Positions 16,939 through 27,669 of a DNA stretch of 64,000 nucleotides are shown in pieces. The position numbers and the translations under genes were made by a program. This DNA is from an uncultured Modestobacter sp. Lineage in GTDB: Bacteria > Actinomycetota > Actinomycetes > Mycobacteriales > Geodermatophilaceae. The notes under the pieces were generated by a model. It ran no database searches and was not told where the DNA came from. It saw only the letters and a program-made list of their open reading frames with translations. Each line of letters opens with the position of its first letter. Positions within the stretch are counted from its first letter, which is position 1. The DNA is taken from contig NZ_CANKUD010000008.1 in assembly GCF_947486615.1 (NCBI RefSeq), forward strand, positions 62,001 through 126,000, in the 5' to 3' direction.

Positions 16939-17565
16939 ATGACCCGCACGACCCTTCGCTGCGCCCGCCTCACTGCCGGCCTCATCGCCGGCGTCGTCGT
17001 CCTCGCCGGCTGCTCCAACGGCTCCGATGACAGCACCGCAGCTGGTGGCAGCACCGCCAGCTCTACACCGGCGAGCGCGTCGGCGAGCGCAGCGGCTGAG
17101 TTCAACGACGCCGACGTGGCCTTCGTTCGGGGGATGCTCCCGCACCACGAGGGCGCCCTGGAGATGGCACAGCTGGCCGAGGGCCGCGCGCAGGACTCCC
17201 GCGTCCGCGAGCTGGCCAGCCGGATCGAAGCCGCTCAGGAGCCGGAGATCGAGACCATGACCGGCTGGCTGCAGGCCTGGGGACAGCCCGAGTCCGACGA
17301 CATGGGCGGCATGGACCACGGCGGAATGGACATGGGCGGAATGGACATGGACATGTCCGGCATCGAGGCCGCCTCCGGGACCGAGTTCGACCGGATGTTC
17401 CTGGAGATGATGAGCGAGCACCACCAGGGGGCGGTTGACATGGCCGAGACCGAGATGTCCGACGGTCAGAACATCGACGCCATCGCCCTGGCCCAGGAGA
17501 TCGCCACCTCCCAGGCCGCCGAGATCGAGGAGATGCAGGCTCTCCTCGCCGAGCTCGGGAGCTGA
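16939..17565 (+). CDS. DUF305 lipoprotein (ferritin-like copper-binding)
   Basis: A 208-residue lipoprotein with lipobox LAGC at about residues 21-24 and a CACAGGAGAAG site. Two DUF305 repeats are visible: FVRGMLPHHEGALEMAQLA and MFLEMMSEHHQGAVDMAETE. Between them is a Met/His-rich linker with repeated MGGMDHGGMDMGG-type units, a copper-binding pattern as in CopM. The protein is probably a periplasm-side copper binder. A very strong hairpin follows the gene. Confidence 0.88.
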   Translation: MTRTTLRCARLTAGLIAGVVVLAGCSNGSDDSTAAGGSTASSTPASASASAAAEFNDADVAFVRGMLPHHEGALEMAQLAEGRAQDSRVRELASRIEAAQEPEIETMTGWLQAWGQPESDDMGGMDHGGMDMGGMDMDMSGIEAASGTEFDRMFLEMMSEHHQGAVDMAETEMSDGQNIDAIALAQEIATSQAAEIEEMQALLAELGS

Positions 17566-17571
17566 CCATGC

Positions 17572-17614
17572 GATCCGGTGGCGGCCCGGTGCATCACCGG
17601 GCCGCCACCGGATC
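17572..17614 (+). terminator. Perfect 20-bp hairpin after the DUF305 gene
   Basis: GATCCGGTGGCGGCCCGGTG (17572-17591), loop CAT, then its exact reverse complement (17595-17614). There is no T tract. It separates the DUF305 gene from the next lipoprotein gene and probably ends transcription or protects the upstream mRNA end. Confidence 0.75.
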
Positions 17615-17692
17615 CGCCCCACAGGGGCAGTCGCTCGCAGCCCAGCGGCGCAGAGCACTGCCCTCCCCAGCTTCTCGACCCGGAGGCTCCTC

Positions 17693-18574
17693 ATGCACCT
17701 TCCCCTGCCCCTACGCCAGGTGGCGCGCTCCACGGTCGGCGTCCTCGCCGTGGCCGCGCTGAGCGCCTGCAGCACCGCCAGCGGGGAGACGACGACCTCG
17801 TCCTCGGCGGCGCCGCACCTGGAGACCGACCCGCCGGACTTCAACCACGTGCACGGGGTGGCGGGTGAAGCCGGCAGCGACGCCGTCCTGGTCGCTGCCC
17901 ACAACGGGTTGTTCCGGCTGTCCGCCGACGGTGACGTCCAGGTGGGGCCCACCATCGACCTCATGGGCTTCGCCGTCGCCGCGCCCGGGCGCTACTTGGC
18001 CTCCGGTCACCCAGGCCCTGGCGTCGACCTGCCGGAACCGGTCGGACTGATCGAGTCGGTCGACCAGGGTCAGAGCTGGCAGCCGCTGTCCCGGCAGGGC
18101 CAGTCGGACTTCCACGCCCTCACCGCCAGCCCCGCCGGCGTCCTGGGCTACGACGGCACCCTGCAGCGCAGCACGGACGGCCTGTCCTGGGAGCAGCTCC
18201 AGATTCCGTCCGCGCCGGCCAGCCTGTCGGCCGGCCCGGACGGGAACCAGGTGCTGGCGACCACCGAACAGGGGCTGCTGCACTCCACCGACGCCGGCAG
18301 CACCTGGGCACCGATCCCTGGGGCCCCGCTGCTCCAGCTCGTCGACTGGTCACCCGATGGCGGCGGAGCCGTCGGCGTCGACCCTCAGGGCCAGGTGTGG
18401 ACCAGCCAGGACCGCGCCCTGACCTGGCAGCCTGCCGCGGACCTGGCTGCCCCGCCGCAGGCCATGGACGTCGGCAGCACCCCCGACGGCGGCAGTCGGG
18501 TGCTGGTGGTCACCGGCAGCGCCATCGCGGAGTCCCGCGACGGGGGACAGACCTTCACCGACCTTCGGGACTGA
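17693..18574 (+). CDS. Sialidase-fold (F510_1955-type) lipoprotein
   Basis: A 293-residue protein with a lipobox LSAC, then a beta-propeller-like repeat: VDQGQSWQPLS, STDGLSWEQL, STDAGSTWAPI, SQDRALTWQPA and SRDGGQTFTDL are Asp-box-like motifs (S-x-D-x-G-x-T-W). The opening FNHVHGVAG is typical of a family annotated as F510_1955 glycosylhydrolase. The family is often next to DUF305 and copper genes; enzymatic activity is not shown. ATG at 17693 follows CCCGGAGG. Confidence 0.75.
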   Translation: MHLPLPLRQVARSTVGVLAVAALSACSTASGETTTSSSAAPHLETDPPDFNHVHGVAGEAGSDAVLVAAHNGLFRLSADGDVQVGPTIDLMGFAVAAPGRYLASGHPGPGVDLPEPVGLIESVDQGQSWQPLSRQGQSDFHALTASPAGVLGYDGTLQRSTDGLSWEQLQIPSAPASLSAGPDGNQVLATTEQGLLHSTDAGSTWAPIPGAPLLQLVDWSPDGGGAVGVDPQGQVWTSQDRALTWQPAADLAAPPQAMDVGSTPDGGSRVLVVTGSAIAESRDGGQTFTDLRD

Positions 18575-18602
18575 CCCCGCGCCCGGGGTACCGGGCGCGG
18601 GG
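18575..18602. terminator. Bidirectional terminator hairpin
   Basis: CCCCGCGCCCGG (18575-18586), loop GGTA, and the exact complement CCGGGCGCGGGG (18591-18602). It starts one base after the stop of the sialidase-fold gene and lies before the 3' end of the convergent Cys-rich gene, so it can serve both. Confidence 0.85.
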
Positions 18603-18630
18603 TGCCAGGCGGTCCGATGTGCTGGGCGGC

Positions 18631-19020
18631 TCAGCCGAGGGAGTCCAGCAGCGCGCGGCAGGCGGCCTCGCAACGCCGGCAGGCCTCGGCGCAGACACGG
18701 CAGTGCTCGTGCATCTCCGCGTGCTGGGAGCACTCGTCCCCGCAGGCCTTGCACGCCGCGGCGCAGGCCTCCAGCACCGCCCGGGTGAGGTTGGCGTCGT
18801 AGCCGGTGTGGCGGGACAGCACCCGGCCGGTGGTGTCGCAGACGTCGGCGCAGTCGGCGTTGGTCCGGATGCACTTGGTGAGCTCGGCGACCATGTCCTC
18901 GCTCAGGCAGGCATCCGCGCAGGCGGTGCACGCCTGAGCGCACTCGAAGCACGCCTCGATGCACTCCTGCAGCTTCTGGCGGTCCAACCCGCCCAGGTCC
19001 TTGGGATAGGTCTCCAGCAT
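18631..19020 (-). CDS. Cys-rich four-helix-bundle copper-binding protein (DUF326)
   Basis: A 129-residue protein with 18 Cys residues in helical CxxxC and CxxC spacing: C20, C24, C27, C31, C34, C38 in the first cluster and similar clusters later. This is the DUF326/Csp (copper storage protein) pattern, where Cys residues line the inside of a four-helix bundle and hold many Cu(I) ions. There is no signal peptide, so it is cytosolic, like Csp3. It is transcribed divergently from csoR and probably shares its regulation. Confidence 0.88.
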   Translation of the reverse strand: MLETYPKDLGGLDRQKLQECIEACFECAQACTACADACLSEDMVAELTKCIRTNADCADVCDTTGRVLSRHTGYDANLTRAVLEACAAACKACGDECSQHAEMHEHCRVCAEACRRCEAACRALLDSLG

Positions 19021-19116
19021 CTACCCGACAACAGTCACGGTTGCTCCTCGCTCAGGTGTGGAGGCTCGCCCTGGTGGCCACCCCCGGCGCCGACGGACCT
19101 ACCCCACCCCGCATCT

Positions 19117-19131
19117 ACTAAGCCGGTTAGT
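19117..19131. promoter_or_regulatory. Palindrome in the divergent DUF326-csoR region
   Basis: ACTAA-GCCGG-TTAGT, a perfect 5+5+5 palindrome inside TACTAAGCCGGTTAGTC. It lies about 100 bases from the DUF326 start and 50 bases from the CsoR site. It may be a repressor site for the DUF326 gene; the binder is unknown. Confidence 0.4.
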
Positions 19132-19179
19132 CATCGCCGGTGCGAGTAGATCGCGGCCGCACCAACCACTTGGCAGGCA

Positions 19180-19194
19180 TACCCCTGGGGGGTA
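19180..19194. promoter_or_regulatory. CsoR operator
   Basis: TACCCC-TGG-GGGGTA, the GC-rich pseudopalindrome flanked by TA that CsoR repressors bind. It lies 54 bases before the csoR start, consistent with autoregulation and control of the copZ-copA genes that follow. Confidence 0.8.
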
Positions 19195-19247
19195 CCCTCT
19201 TCCATGGGTGGCGCGGACGACCCGCCGCGACCTGGAGGAGGCAGAAG

Positions 19248-19550
19248 GTGACCGAGGAAGCGCACAGTCAGCACGGCTACATCAGCAGCAAGGACGACTA
19301 CCTCAAGCGGCTGCGCCGGATCGAGGGCCAAGCCCGAGGCCTGCAGCGGATGGTTGAGGACGACAAGTACTGCATCGACATCCTCACCCAGGTCTCAGCC
19401 ATGACGAAGGCCCTGCAGTCGGTCGCCCTGGGACTGCTCGACGACCACCTCAACCACTGCGTCGTCCGCGCCGCCGCCACCGGCGGCCCCGATGCCGACA
19501 TCAAGATCCAGGAAGCGTCGGAGGCGATCGCCCGCCTCGTCCGCTCCTGA
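19248..19550 (+). CDS. csoR: Copper-sensing repressor CsoR
   Basis: A 100-residue protein. GTG at 19248 follows CTGGAGGAGG, giving the expected family length. The helical core LKRLRRIEGQARGLQRMVE and the Cu(I) ligands C42, H67 and C71 are all present, with the same 25 and 4 spacing as in the Mycobacterium tuberculosis CsoR triad. Copper binding releases the repressor from DNA. The gene precedes copZ and copA, and a matching operator is present upstream. Confidence 0.93.
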   Translation: MTEEAHSQHGYISSKDDYLKRLRRIEGQARGLQRMVEDDKYCIDILTQVSAMTKALQSVALGLLDDHLNHCVVRAAATGGPDADIKIQEASEAIARLVRS

Positions 19551-19583
19551 CCCCGACCCGACGCCCGCGACCCGCGCGGCGTC

Positions 19584-19609
19584 GCGGCGGGCCACCTACT
19601 GCCCGCCGC
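19584..19609 (+). terminator. Hairpin between csoR and copZ
   Basis: GCGGCGGGC (19584-19592), eight-base loop, GCCCGCCGC (19601-19609). It ends just before the copZ ribosome site (AAGGAGAG), so it may attenuate or process the transcript rather than end it fully. Confidence 0.5.
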
Positions 19610-19635
19610 GCAACCACTGCAAGGAGAGAAGTCAG

Positions 19636-19845
19636 ATGACCACGTCCACCTACACCGTCGTCGGCATGACCTGCGGCCACTGCGTCAGCTCCGTGACCGA
19701 GGAGGTCAGCCAGGTGCCCGGCGTCACCGACGTCGCTGTCGACCTGGCCAGCGGGGGCCTCACCGTCACCAGCAACACCCCGGTCGAGGACTCCGCGGTC
19801 CAGGCCGCGGTCGAAGAGGCCGGCTACCAGGTCGCCGGCCGCTGA
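19636..19845 (+). CDS. copZ: Copper chaperone CopZ (HMA domain)
   Basis: A 69-residue single HMA domain. The metal site is MTCGHC (residues about 10-15), followed by the beta-alpha-beta pattern ending in AAVEEAGYQVAG. It carries Cu(I) to the CopA ATPase encoded 340 bases downstream. AAGGAGAG precedes the ATG. Confidence 0.92.
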   Translation: MTTSTYTVVGMTCGHCVSSVTEEVSQVPGVTDVAVDLASGGLTVTSNTPVEDSAVQAAVEEAGYQVAGR

Positions 19846-19852
19846 GGCCCGC

Positions 19853-19892
19853 TCGCCCGGTCCCGCCACCGCACACGGACGGGACCGGGCGA
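19853..19892 (+). terminator. 13-bp hairpin after copZ
   Basis: TCGCCCGGTCCCG (19853-19865), 14-base loop, then the exact complement CGGGACCGGGCGA (19880-19892). It lies directly after the copZ stop. No T tract follows, so it may be a partial terminator that lowers expression of the downstream genes. Confidence 0.65.
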
Positions 19893-19921
19893 CCCTCACC
19901 GGCCCGGTTCAGGAGGACCCC

Positions 19922-20110
19922 ATGAACACCCCACTGAAGATCAGCTCCTACGTCCTGGGCCTCGTCGTCGTCTTCGCGGCAGCAACCGGGATCGGAAGCC
20001 TGGTCGGCCCGATCGGGGACGAGCCGGCCGCGGTGACCGAGGTGCCCCACACCGGCGGCACCGACCACAACGACATGCAGCCAGGCACCGACCACCCAGC
20101 CGACGACTGA
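19922..20110 (+). CDS. Small membrane-anchored His-containing protein
   Basis: A 62-residue protein with AGGAGG before the ATG. One membrane helix ([20 protein letters not shown]) is followed by a short outside tail with four His and several Asp residues. Its N-terminus resembles, from memory, that of longer secreted metal-associated proteins of actinobacteria, so it may be a shortened form. It sits between copZ and copA, which suggests a copper role. Confidence 0.65.
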   Translation: MNTPLKISSYVLGLVVVFAAATGIGSLVGPIGDEPAAVTEVPHTGGTDHNDMQPGTDHPADD

Positions 20111-20180
20111 GCCACCCCGCGTCCGGCGCCCACACCGGCACCGCGGACCCACGCAAGCACGCAGCTCCCCAGGAGGACCG

Positions 20181-22463
<2,283 letters not shown>

Positions 22464-22540
22464 GCGGCGTCAGCCACCCACCACACCGTCGACAACCACG
22501 ACAGCTCGCGCACGAACCGAACCGGCATACGGAGGGTGAT

Positions 22541-25015
22541 GTGGCGACACCAGCAACAACAACGGTCATCGAGGTCTCGGGCATGCTGCGGGCCTCATCG
22601 AAAGCCGTCGTGGAGGCCAGGCTGTCCCGCCAGCGCGGCGTGCACGCGGTCGAGGTCAACCCGGTCGCCCAGACCGCGAACGTCGCCTACGACCCTGCGA
22701 CGACGACGGTCACCGAGCTCACCGACTGGGTGCGGGACTGCGGCTACCACTGTGTCGGCCAGTCAGTGCCCACGCACGTCTGCCAGCCGCAGACCGAGCC
22801 CGCGCCGGCCGCCCACTCCCACGCCCACAGGTCCAGCGACCCGGCCACACACACCAGCGACCACGCTCAGCACGCTGAGCCTGCCCCGCACAGCGAGCAC
22901 GGCCACGCCGCCGGTCACCAGACAGGGCACGAGCAGCCAGCCGGCCCCAGCCCCCAGGACGCCATGGGTCACGGCGGGCACCACGGCTCGATGGCGATGG
23001 ACGACATGGTCCGCGACATGCGCAACCGGTTCTTCATCGCCGCCGTGCTGTCGATCCCCATCCTGCTGTGGTCCCCGATCGGCCGCGACGTGCTCGGTTT
23101 CACCGTGGCCGCACCGTTCGGGCTGCGCGACGACGTGTTCTCGCTGCTGCTGTCCCTGCCGGTGGTCTTCTACGCCGCCTGGATCTTCTTCGACGGCGCC
23201 TACCGGGCACTGCGGGCCCGCACCCTGGACATGATGGTGCTCGTCGCCGTCGCAGTGGGCGCCGGCTGGCTCTACAGCGTCGCCATCACCCTCACCGGCG
23301 GCGGTGAGGTGTTCTACGAGGCCGCCTCGGTGCTCACCGCGTTCGTGCTGCTGGGCCACTGGTTCGAGATGCGCGCCCGCGGTGGCGCCAACGACGCCAT
23401 CCGCACCCTGCTGGAACTGGCACCACCGCGCGCAATCGTGCTGCGCGACGGTCAGCAGGTCGAGGTGCCCACCGCGGAGGTGACCACCGGAGACCTGCTG
23501 CTCATCCGGCCGGGAGCCAAGATCCCCGTCGACGGCACCGTCGAAGATGGCGAGTCCGAGGTCGACGAGTCCATGGTCACCGGCGAGAGCCTGCCGGTGC
23601 ACAAGACCACCGGCGCCGGCGTCATCGGCGCCTCGGTGAACACGACCGGCACCCTGCGCGTGCGGGCCACCAAGGTCGGCGCGGACACCGCACTGGCCCA
23701 GATCGTGGCCCTGGTGCAGGAAGCCCAGAACTCCAAGGCACCCGGGCAGCGGCTGGCCGACCGGGCTGCCTTCTGGCTGGTGTTCGTCGCGCTGATCGGA
23801 GGAGGCGCGACCTTCGCCATCTGGCTGGCAGCCGGTGCCTCCTTCGCCACCGCCATGCTCTTCGCCATCACCGTCGTCGTGGTCACCTGCCCCGACGCCT
23901 TGGGCCTGGCCACCCCGACCGCGATCATGGTCGGCACTGGCCTGGGTGCCCAGCGCGGCGTGCTGTTCAAGAACGCCACCGCCCTCGAGGCCTCTGCCCG
24001 CATCGACACGGTCGTGATGGACAAGACCGGCACCCTCACCAAGGGCAAGCCCGAGGTCACCAACGTGGTCGCCGACGGCATGAGCGAGGCGGAGCTGCTG
24101 GCCCTCACCGCCGCCGTGGAGCGGGAGTCCGAGCACCCCCTGGCCGCCGCCGTCGTCCAGCACGGCGACAGCCGCGGATTGCCGGTCCTCACCGCTCAGG
24201 GCTTTCGCAACGTCCCCGGTCATGGGGCCAGCGCACAGGTGGACGGGCGACGCGTCCTGGTGGGCAACGCGCGCCTCATGGCCGATGAAGGCATCGACCT
24301 GGGGGAGCTGGGCCGCCGGCGGGACCAGCTCGCCGACAGCGGCAGGACCGCCGTCCTCATCGCCGTCGACGGCCACCCGGCCGGAGTCATCGCCCTCGCC
24401 GACGCCCCGCGGGAGACCTCTTCCGCCGCGGTCGCCGCACTCCGTGACCTCGGCGTCCACGTCGTGATGCTCAGCGGTGACAACGAAGCCACAGCCCGCC
24501 GCATCGCCGAGCAACTCGGCATCGACAGCGTGATCGCCGATGTCCTCCCCGGCGACAAGGCCGCGAAGATCATCGAGCTGCAGCGTGCCGGCAAGCGGGT
24601 CGCCATGGTCGGCGACGGCGTCAACGACGCCCCAGCCCTCGCCCAGGCCGACCTGGGCATCGCCATCGGCGCGGGCACCGACGTCGCGATCGAGACCGCC
24701 GACGTCGTCCTCATGCGCTCCGACCCACTGGACGTCCCCACGGCACTGCAGATCGGCCGCGGCACCCGACGAAAGATGCGCCAGAACCTCGGCTGGGCGA
24801 TCGGCTACAACGCCATCGCGCTCCCGATCGCCGCCGGAGTGTTCGAGCCGGCCTTCGGCCTCGTCCTGCGACCGGAGATCGCCGCCCTGTCCATGTCCGG
24901 GTCCAGCTTCATCGTCGCGGTCAACGCCCTACTGCTCAAGCGCCTGCGGCTACCCGCTGACCCCTCGCCCAGCCCGAGCGGGCAGCTTGCCGACGCCCGC
25001 GCCGGTCAGCGGTGA
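22541..25015 (+). CDS. CopB-like P1B ATPase with His-rich N-terminus and CPD motif
   Basis: An 824-residue ATPase. GTG at 22541 follows GGAGGG; a longer frame from 22460 overlaps copA. The N-terminus is a degenerate HMA fold in which the CxxC site has become MLRASS, followed by a His-rich stretch (about residues 75-150, with HSHAH, HAGHQTGH-like and HGGHHGS units). The catalytic parts are intact: TGES, D494 in [26 protein letters not shown]. The membrane motif, however, is CPD (450-452, in [13 protein letters not shown]) instead of CPC, CPH or SPC. The metal is therefore uncertain; the His-rich end and context suggest copper. Confidence 0.88.
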   Translation: MATPATTTVIEVSGMLRASSKAVVEARLSRQRGVHAVEVNPVAQTANVAYDPATTTVTELTDWVRDCGYHCVGQSVPTHVCQPQTEPAPAAHSHAHRSSDPATHTSDHAQHAEPAPHSEHGHAAGHQTGHEQPAGPSPQDAMGHGGHHGSMAMDDMVRDMRNRFFIAAVLSIPILLWSPIGRDVLGFTVAAPFGLRDDVFSLLLSLPVVFYAAWIFFDGAYRALRARTLDMMVLVAVAVGAGWLYSVAITLTGGGEVFYEAASVLTAFVLLGHWFEMRARGGANDAIRTLLELAPPRAIVLRDGQQVEVPTAEVTTGDLLLIRPGAKIPVDGTVEDGESEVDESMVTGESLPVHKTTGAGVIGASVNTTGTLRVRATKVGADTALAQIVALVQEAQNSKAPGQRLADRAAFWLVFVALIGGGATFAIWLAAGASFATAMLFAITVVVVTCPDALGLATPTAIMVGTGLGAQRGVLFKNATALEASARIDTVVMDKTGTLTKGKPEVTNVVADGMSEAELLALTAAVERESEHPLAAAVVQHGDSRGLPVLTAQGFRNVPGHGASAQVDGRRVLVGNARLMADEGIDLGELGRRRDQLADSGRTAVLIAVDGHPAGVIALADAPRETSSAAVAALRDLGVHVVMLSGDNEATARRIAEQLGIDSVIADVLPGDKAAKIIELQRAGKRVAMVGDGVNDAPALAQADLGIAIGAGTDVAIETADVVLMRSDPLDVPTALQIGRGTRRKMRQNLGWAIGYNAIALPIAAGVFEPAFGLVLRPEIAALSMSGSSFIVAVNALLLKRLRLPADPSPSPSGQLADARAGQR

Positions 25016-25063
25016 CCCTCGCCGCCCGCTTGTCTGCGATTCCACCTCAACGAGAAGGCCGCC

Positions 25064-25198
25064 GTGACCGACCGCTCCACTGATCGCGCCGCCGCCGAGC
25101 CGTCACCCCTCGACCCGGATGACAAGTGCTGCCGCTCCACACCTCGCTGCGACGACTGCCCCTACACCGGAGGCAACCCCACGCGCCGGCGTCGGTGA
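25064..25198 (+). CDS. Small CC-motif protein (44 aa)
   Basis: A 44-residue frame starting at GTG 25064 behind GAGAAGG. Near its end it has KCCRSTPRC-DD-CPY, a tight CC-x5-C-x2-C cluster followed by an Arg-rich tail. Very short actinobacterial proteins with a CC...PRC..CP pattern are known to me as conserved hypotheticals. It may bind Zn or Cu. It follows the metal ATPase by 48 bases, so it is probably co-transcribed. Confidence 0.6.
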   Translation: MTDRSTDRAAAEPSPLDPDDKCCRSTPRCDDCPYTGGNPTRRRR

Positions 25199-25323
25199 CC
25201 TGACGGAGGAATGTGCGGCGGGTCAGGCTGTCGGAGCGGCCAGCAGGAGGGGGTGTCGCAGCAACAGCCCAGGCTTGCTGTGCAGGAACGTCTGCGGCTG
25301 AGCTCATCGCCACTGCTGCCGAG

Positions 25324-25989
25324 TCAGTCGTCATCGTCATCGTCCTCGTCATCGTCCTCGACGAGTTCGCCCTCCCAGGCCTCCCGGCCCTCGCTGATGG
25401 CGAAGACGGCGATGACGAAGCCGGCGACGGGGTCCAGCCACGTCCAGCCGACGAGGGCGTAGAGACCGAGGCTGATGAGGGTGGAGATGCTGAGCAGGAC
25501 GCAGATCCTGGTCTCTGCCGCGTCGGCCAGGATCAGCGGGTCGCCACCCAATGCCAGGCCGACACGGCGCTTCGCGCGGGCCAGCAGCGGCATGACGACA
25601 ACCGAGGCGGCCAGCAGCACCAGGCCAACGATGGAGGTGTCGGGTTCCTCGTCGCCGAGCAGGCTGCGGATGCCCTCGACGATCACGTAGGCGGCGAGGA
25701 CGAAGAAGGTGATCGCCACGGCCTTGAGAGCCCGGCGTTCCTTGGCCTCGTCGGCCTCTCCATTGCGCAGTCGCGCCGCCAGGCGCAGGCCCACGAGGAC
25801 CGCGGATGCCGATTCGATGCCGGAGTCCAGGCCGAAGCCGATGAGGGAGACCAGGCCGGCGAGGATGCCCACGGTGATGGCGATGGCGCCCTCGGCCACG
25901 TTGTAGACGACGGTGAACTGCGTCAGGCGCAGCCCACGCTTGGTGAGCCGCTCGGTCTCCGCCGCCGTCAGCGCGGTGGTCTCGCTCAT
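25324..25989 (-). CDS. CDF-type cation transporter with Asp-rich tail
   Basis: A 221-residue protein with five to six membrane helices. The helix FGLDSGIESASAVLVGLRLA corresponds to CDF helix II with its metal-binding Asp, and DAAETRICVLLSISTLISLG to helix V. There is no large cytoplasmic C-terminal domain; instead the protein ends in a run of Asp and Glu (EDDDEDDDDDD). It overlaps the arsR stop by four bases and is probably a divalent metal exporter controlled by it. Confidence 0.8.
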   Translation of the reverse strand: MSETTALTAAETERLTKRGLRLTQFTVVYNVAEGAIAITVGILAGLVSLIGFGLDSGIESASAVLVGLRLAARLRNGEADEAKERRALKAVAITFFVLAAYVIVEGIRSLLGDEEPDTSIVGLVLLAASVVVMPLLARAKRRVGLALGGDPLILADAAETRICVLLSISTLISLGLYALVGWTWLDPVAGFVIAVFAISEGREAWEGELVEDDDEDDDDDD

Positions 25990-26381
25990 CGGGACGCGAC
26001 CTCCTTGCGGCTGTCCGCCCCGTAGGTCGGGCAGAGGTCTGCGGCATCGCCGGTGAGCGCCAGCAGCCGCTCGGCGGCGGAGAAAAGCTCCAGGAGCTCG
26101 TCGCGGGTGGTGAGGGAGAACATCGACGCCCGCCCCTGCGGGCGGGAGTCGACGAGGCCGCAGTCACGCAAGCAGGCCAAGTGCTTGGACACGGTGGACT
26201 GGGCCAGGCCCAGGTGCCCGGTCAGCTCGACCACGCGGTGCTCACCCAGGCTCAAATGGCGCAGGATCGCCAGGCGCGCCGGATCAGCCAGGCTGTGGAA
26301 CAGCGACGCAGCCGGCGACAGGCCGACCGCCCCGATCCGGCAATCCTCCCGGGCCTCAGCCCGGGGCGATGTAATCGTCAT
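25986..26381 (-). CDS. ArsR/SmtB-family metal-responsive repressor
   Basis: A 131-residue winged-helix protein: FHSLADPARLAILRHLSLGE, then VVELTGHLGLAQSTVSKHLACLRDCGLV, the ArsR recognition helix, and a wing ending in FSLTT. Cys residues in the recognition helix region (CLRDC) and near the C-terminus (DLCPTYG) resemble the CmtR type of Cd/Pb sensor. It is the first gene of a unit with the CDF transporter. Its start lies inside the remains of a TlpA gene. Confidence 0.88.
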   Translation of the reverse strand: MTITSPRAEAREDCRIGAVGLSPAASLFHSLADPARLAILRHLSLGEHRVVELTGHLGLAQSTVSKHLACLRDCGLVDSRPQGRASMFSLTTRDELLELFSAAERLLALTGDAADLCPTYGADSRKEVASR

Positions 26382-26845
26382 ACAGCGATGCTAGCGGCCC
26401 TCCGACCTTGTCAGTTCGGTGGGTCCAGTCCACGCCGATTGAGTCCACGAAGCCTTGGGCCAGCTGTCTCTGGTCCTTGACGTCGACGCCGAGGAACTGC
26501 ACGCCCTCGTCTTTGATGTCGCTGTAGACGGCTTGGGAGTCCGGCCTCTCCAGCCGGCAGGGCGCGCATCAGGACCCCCAGAAGTTGACCACGGCGAGGT
26601 CGCCGGCCAGCGCCGAGGAATCGAACGGTGCCTCATCCAGCAGCTGCCCGTAGAAAGCGGGGCCGTCAATCGCTCGGCTTGGGGGATGGCCTGGCCAAGG
26701 GGCGTGGCGCCCGTGAAGTCGAACTCGCCCGAGTCCTCCTTCGACGTCCCGGCGGTGCCCGGTGAGCCCGAGCAGGCAACGAGCCCGCTCGCGGTACCAG
26801 ACCCAGCAGCCCGAGGGCGTGCCTGCGCATGAGGTCGCGGCTCAT
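26355..26845 (-). pseudogene. Broken TlpA-like thioredoxin lipoprotein
   Basis: Pieces of one protein are spread over frames. It would start with MSRDLMRRHALGLLGL; a frameshift follows and the lipobox region LVACSGSPG continues in another frame. After another shift come LAGDLAVVNFWGS-stop-CAPCRLERP and VQFLGVDVKDQRQLAQGFVDS. The stop is a TGA exactly where the Trp of the WCxxC redox motif should be. The remnant runs into the start region of arsR. This was a membrane-linked thiol reductase, now dead. Confidence 0.75.
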
Positions 26846-26849
26846 CACA

Positions 26850-27669
26850 TCGATCTCCTCGCGCGTCGTCCTGGCCACTCCGCGGTGCCGTGCAGCAACT
26901 GACTGGACCGCCGTGGTGTCCAGTGCAGTCAGCCCTGGGCACCACACCGGTCGGGAGTCCGGCAGCCCGGCACAGCGGGCCAGCTGCTCGTGGGCCCGGC
27001 GGTAGGCGTAGCGGCCGGCGCCGTCGGAGCTGAGGAGGATCGGGCCGGTCGTTCGGTCGCCGATTACTCGCTCGAGCGCGCGCACCACCGGCTGAGCCAG
27101 GGGCACCCGGGCGGTCTTGCCGCCCCTTGCGGGTCACCCGCAGTACGCGGTGGTCGTGGCCGAAGTCGCGGACGTCAGCGCCGAGGGCCTCGGAGATCCG
27201 CAGCCCGCAGAAGGTCAGCAGCGTCCCCAGGGCTGAGCGAGGTGAGTGTACGGCCGCGGCCGCCAGCAGCCGGCGCAACTCGTCGGCGGTGAGCCCGACC
27301 GCGGCCGACTCGTCCGAGACCCGGGGGCGTCGGACATATGCGACGGGGAAGTGGGTGAGGACCTGGGCGTCGTGGACCCCGAAGTCGAAGAAGCCGGACA
27401 GGGCAGAGAGTTTGCGCGCGACGGTCGCGGCCGAGGCTGGTCGGCTGCGGGGTGCTGGTGAGGTGTCGGACCCAGAGGTCTACGTGGTGACGTTCGACGG
27501 TCAGTGGGTGCACGTCTAAGCCGGTGCACCAGGTCGCCCACGCCTGTAGGTCGCGCCGGTAGGCGATCGCGGTTTTCTTCGGGTGGCTCACCAACCACGC
27601 GGCGGCCAGCCGAAGGAACGGGTGGGACTGCTGCACGAGCAGGTGACATCTGGTCTCTGGTGCTGACAT
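26850..27669 (-). pseudogene. Broken tyrosine recombinase (integrase)
   Basis: The N-terminal SAM-like domain is readable (FLRLAAAWLVSHPKKTAIAYRRDLQAWATWC), then the frame changes and continues as LSALSGFFDFGVHD, LTADELRRLLAAA and LLTFCGLRISEALGADVRD, which contains the first catalytic Arg. After another shift comes LAQPVVRALERVIGDRTTGPIL. The HxxR and Tyr parts are missing or scrambled. It is probably the lost integrase of a mobile element that ended here. Confidence 0.75.
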
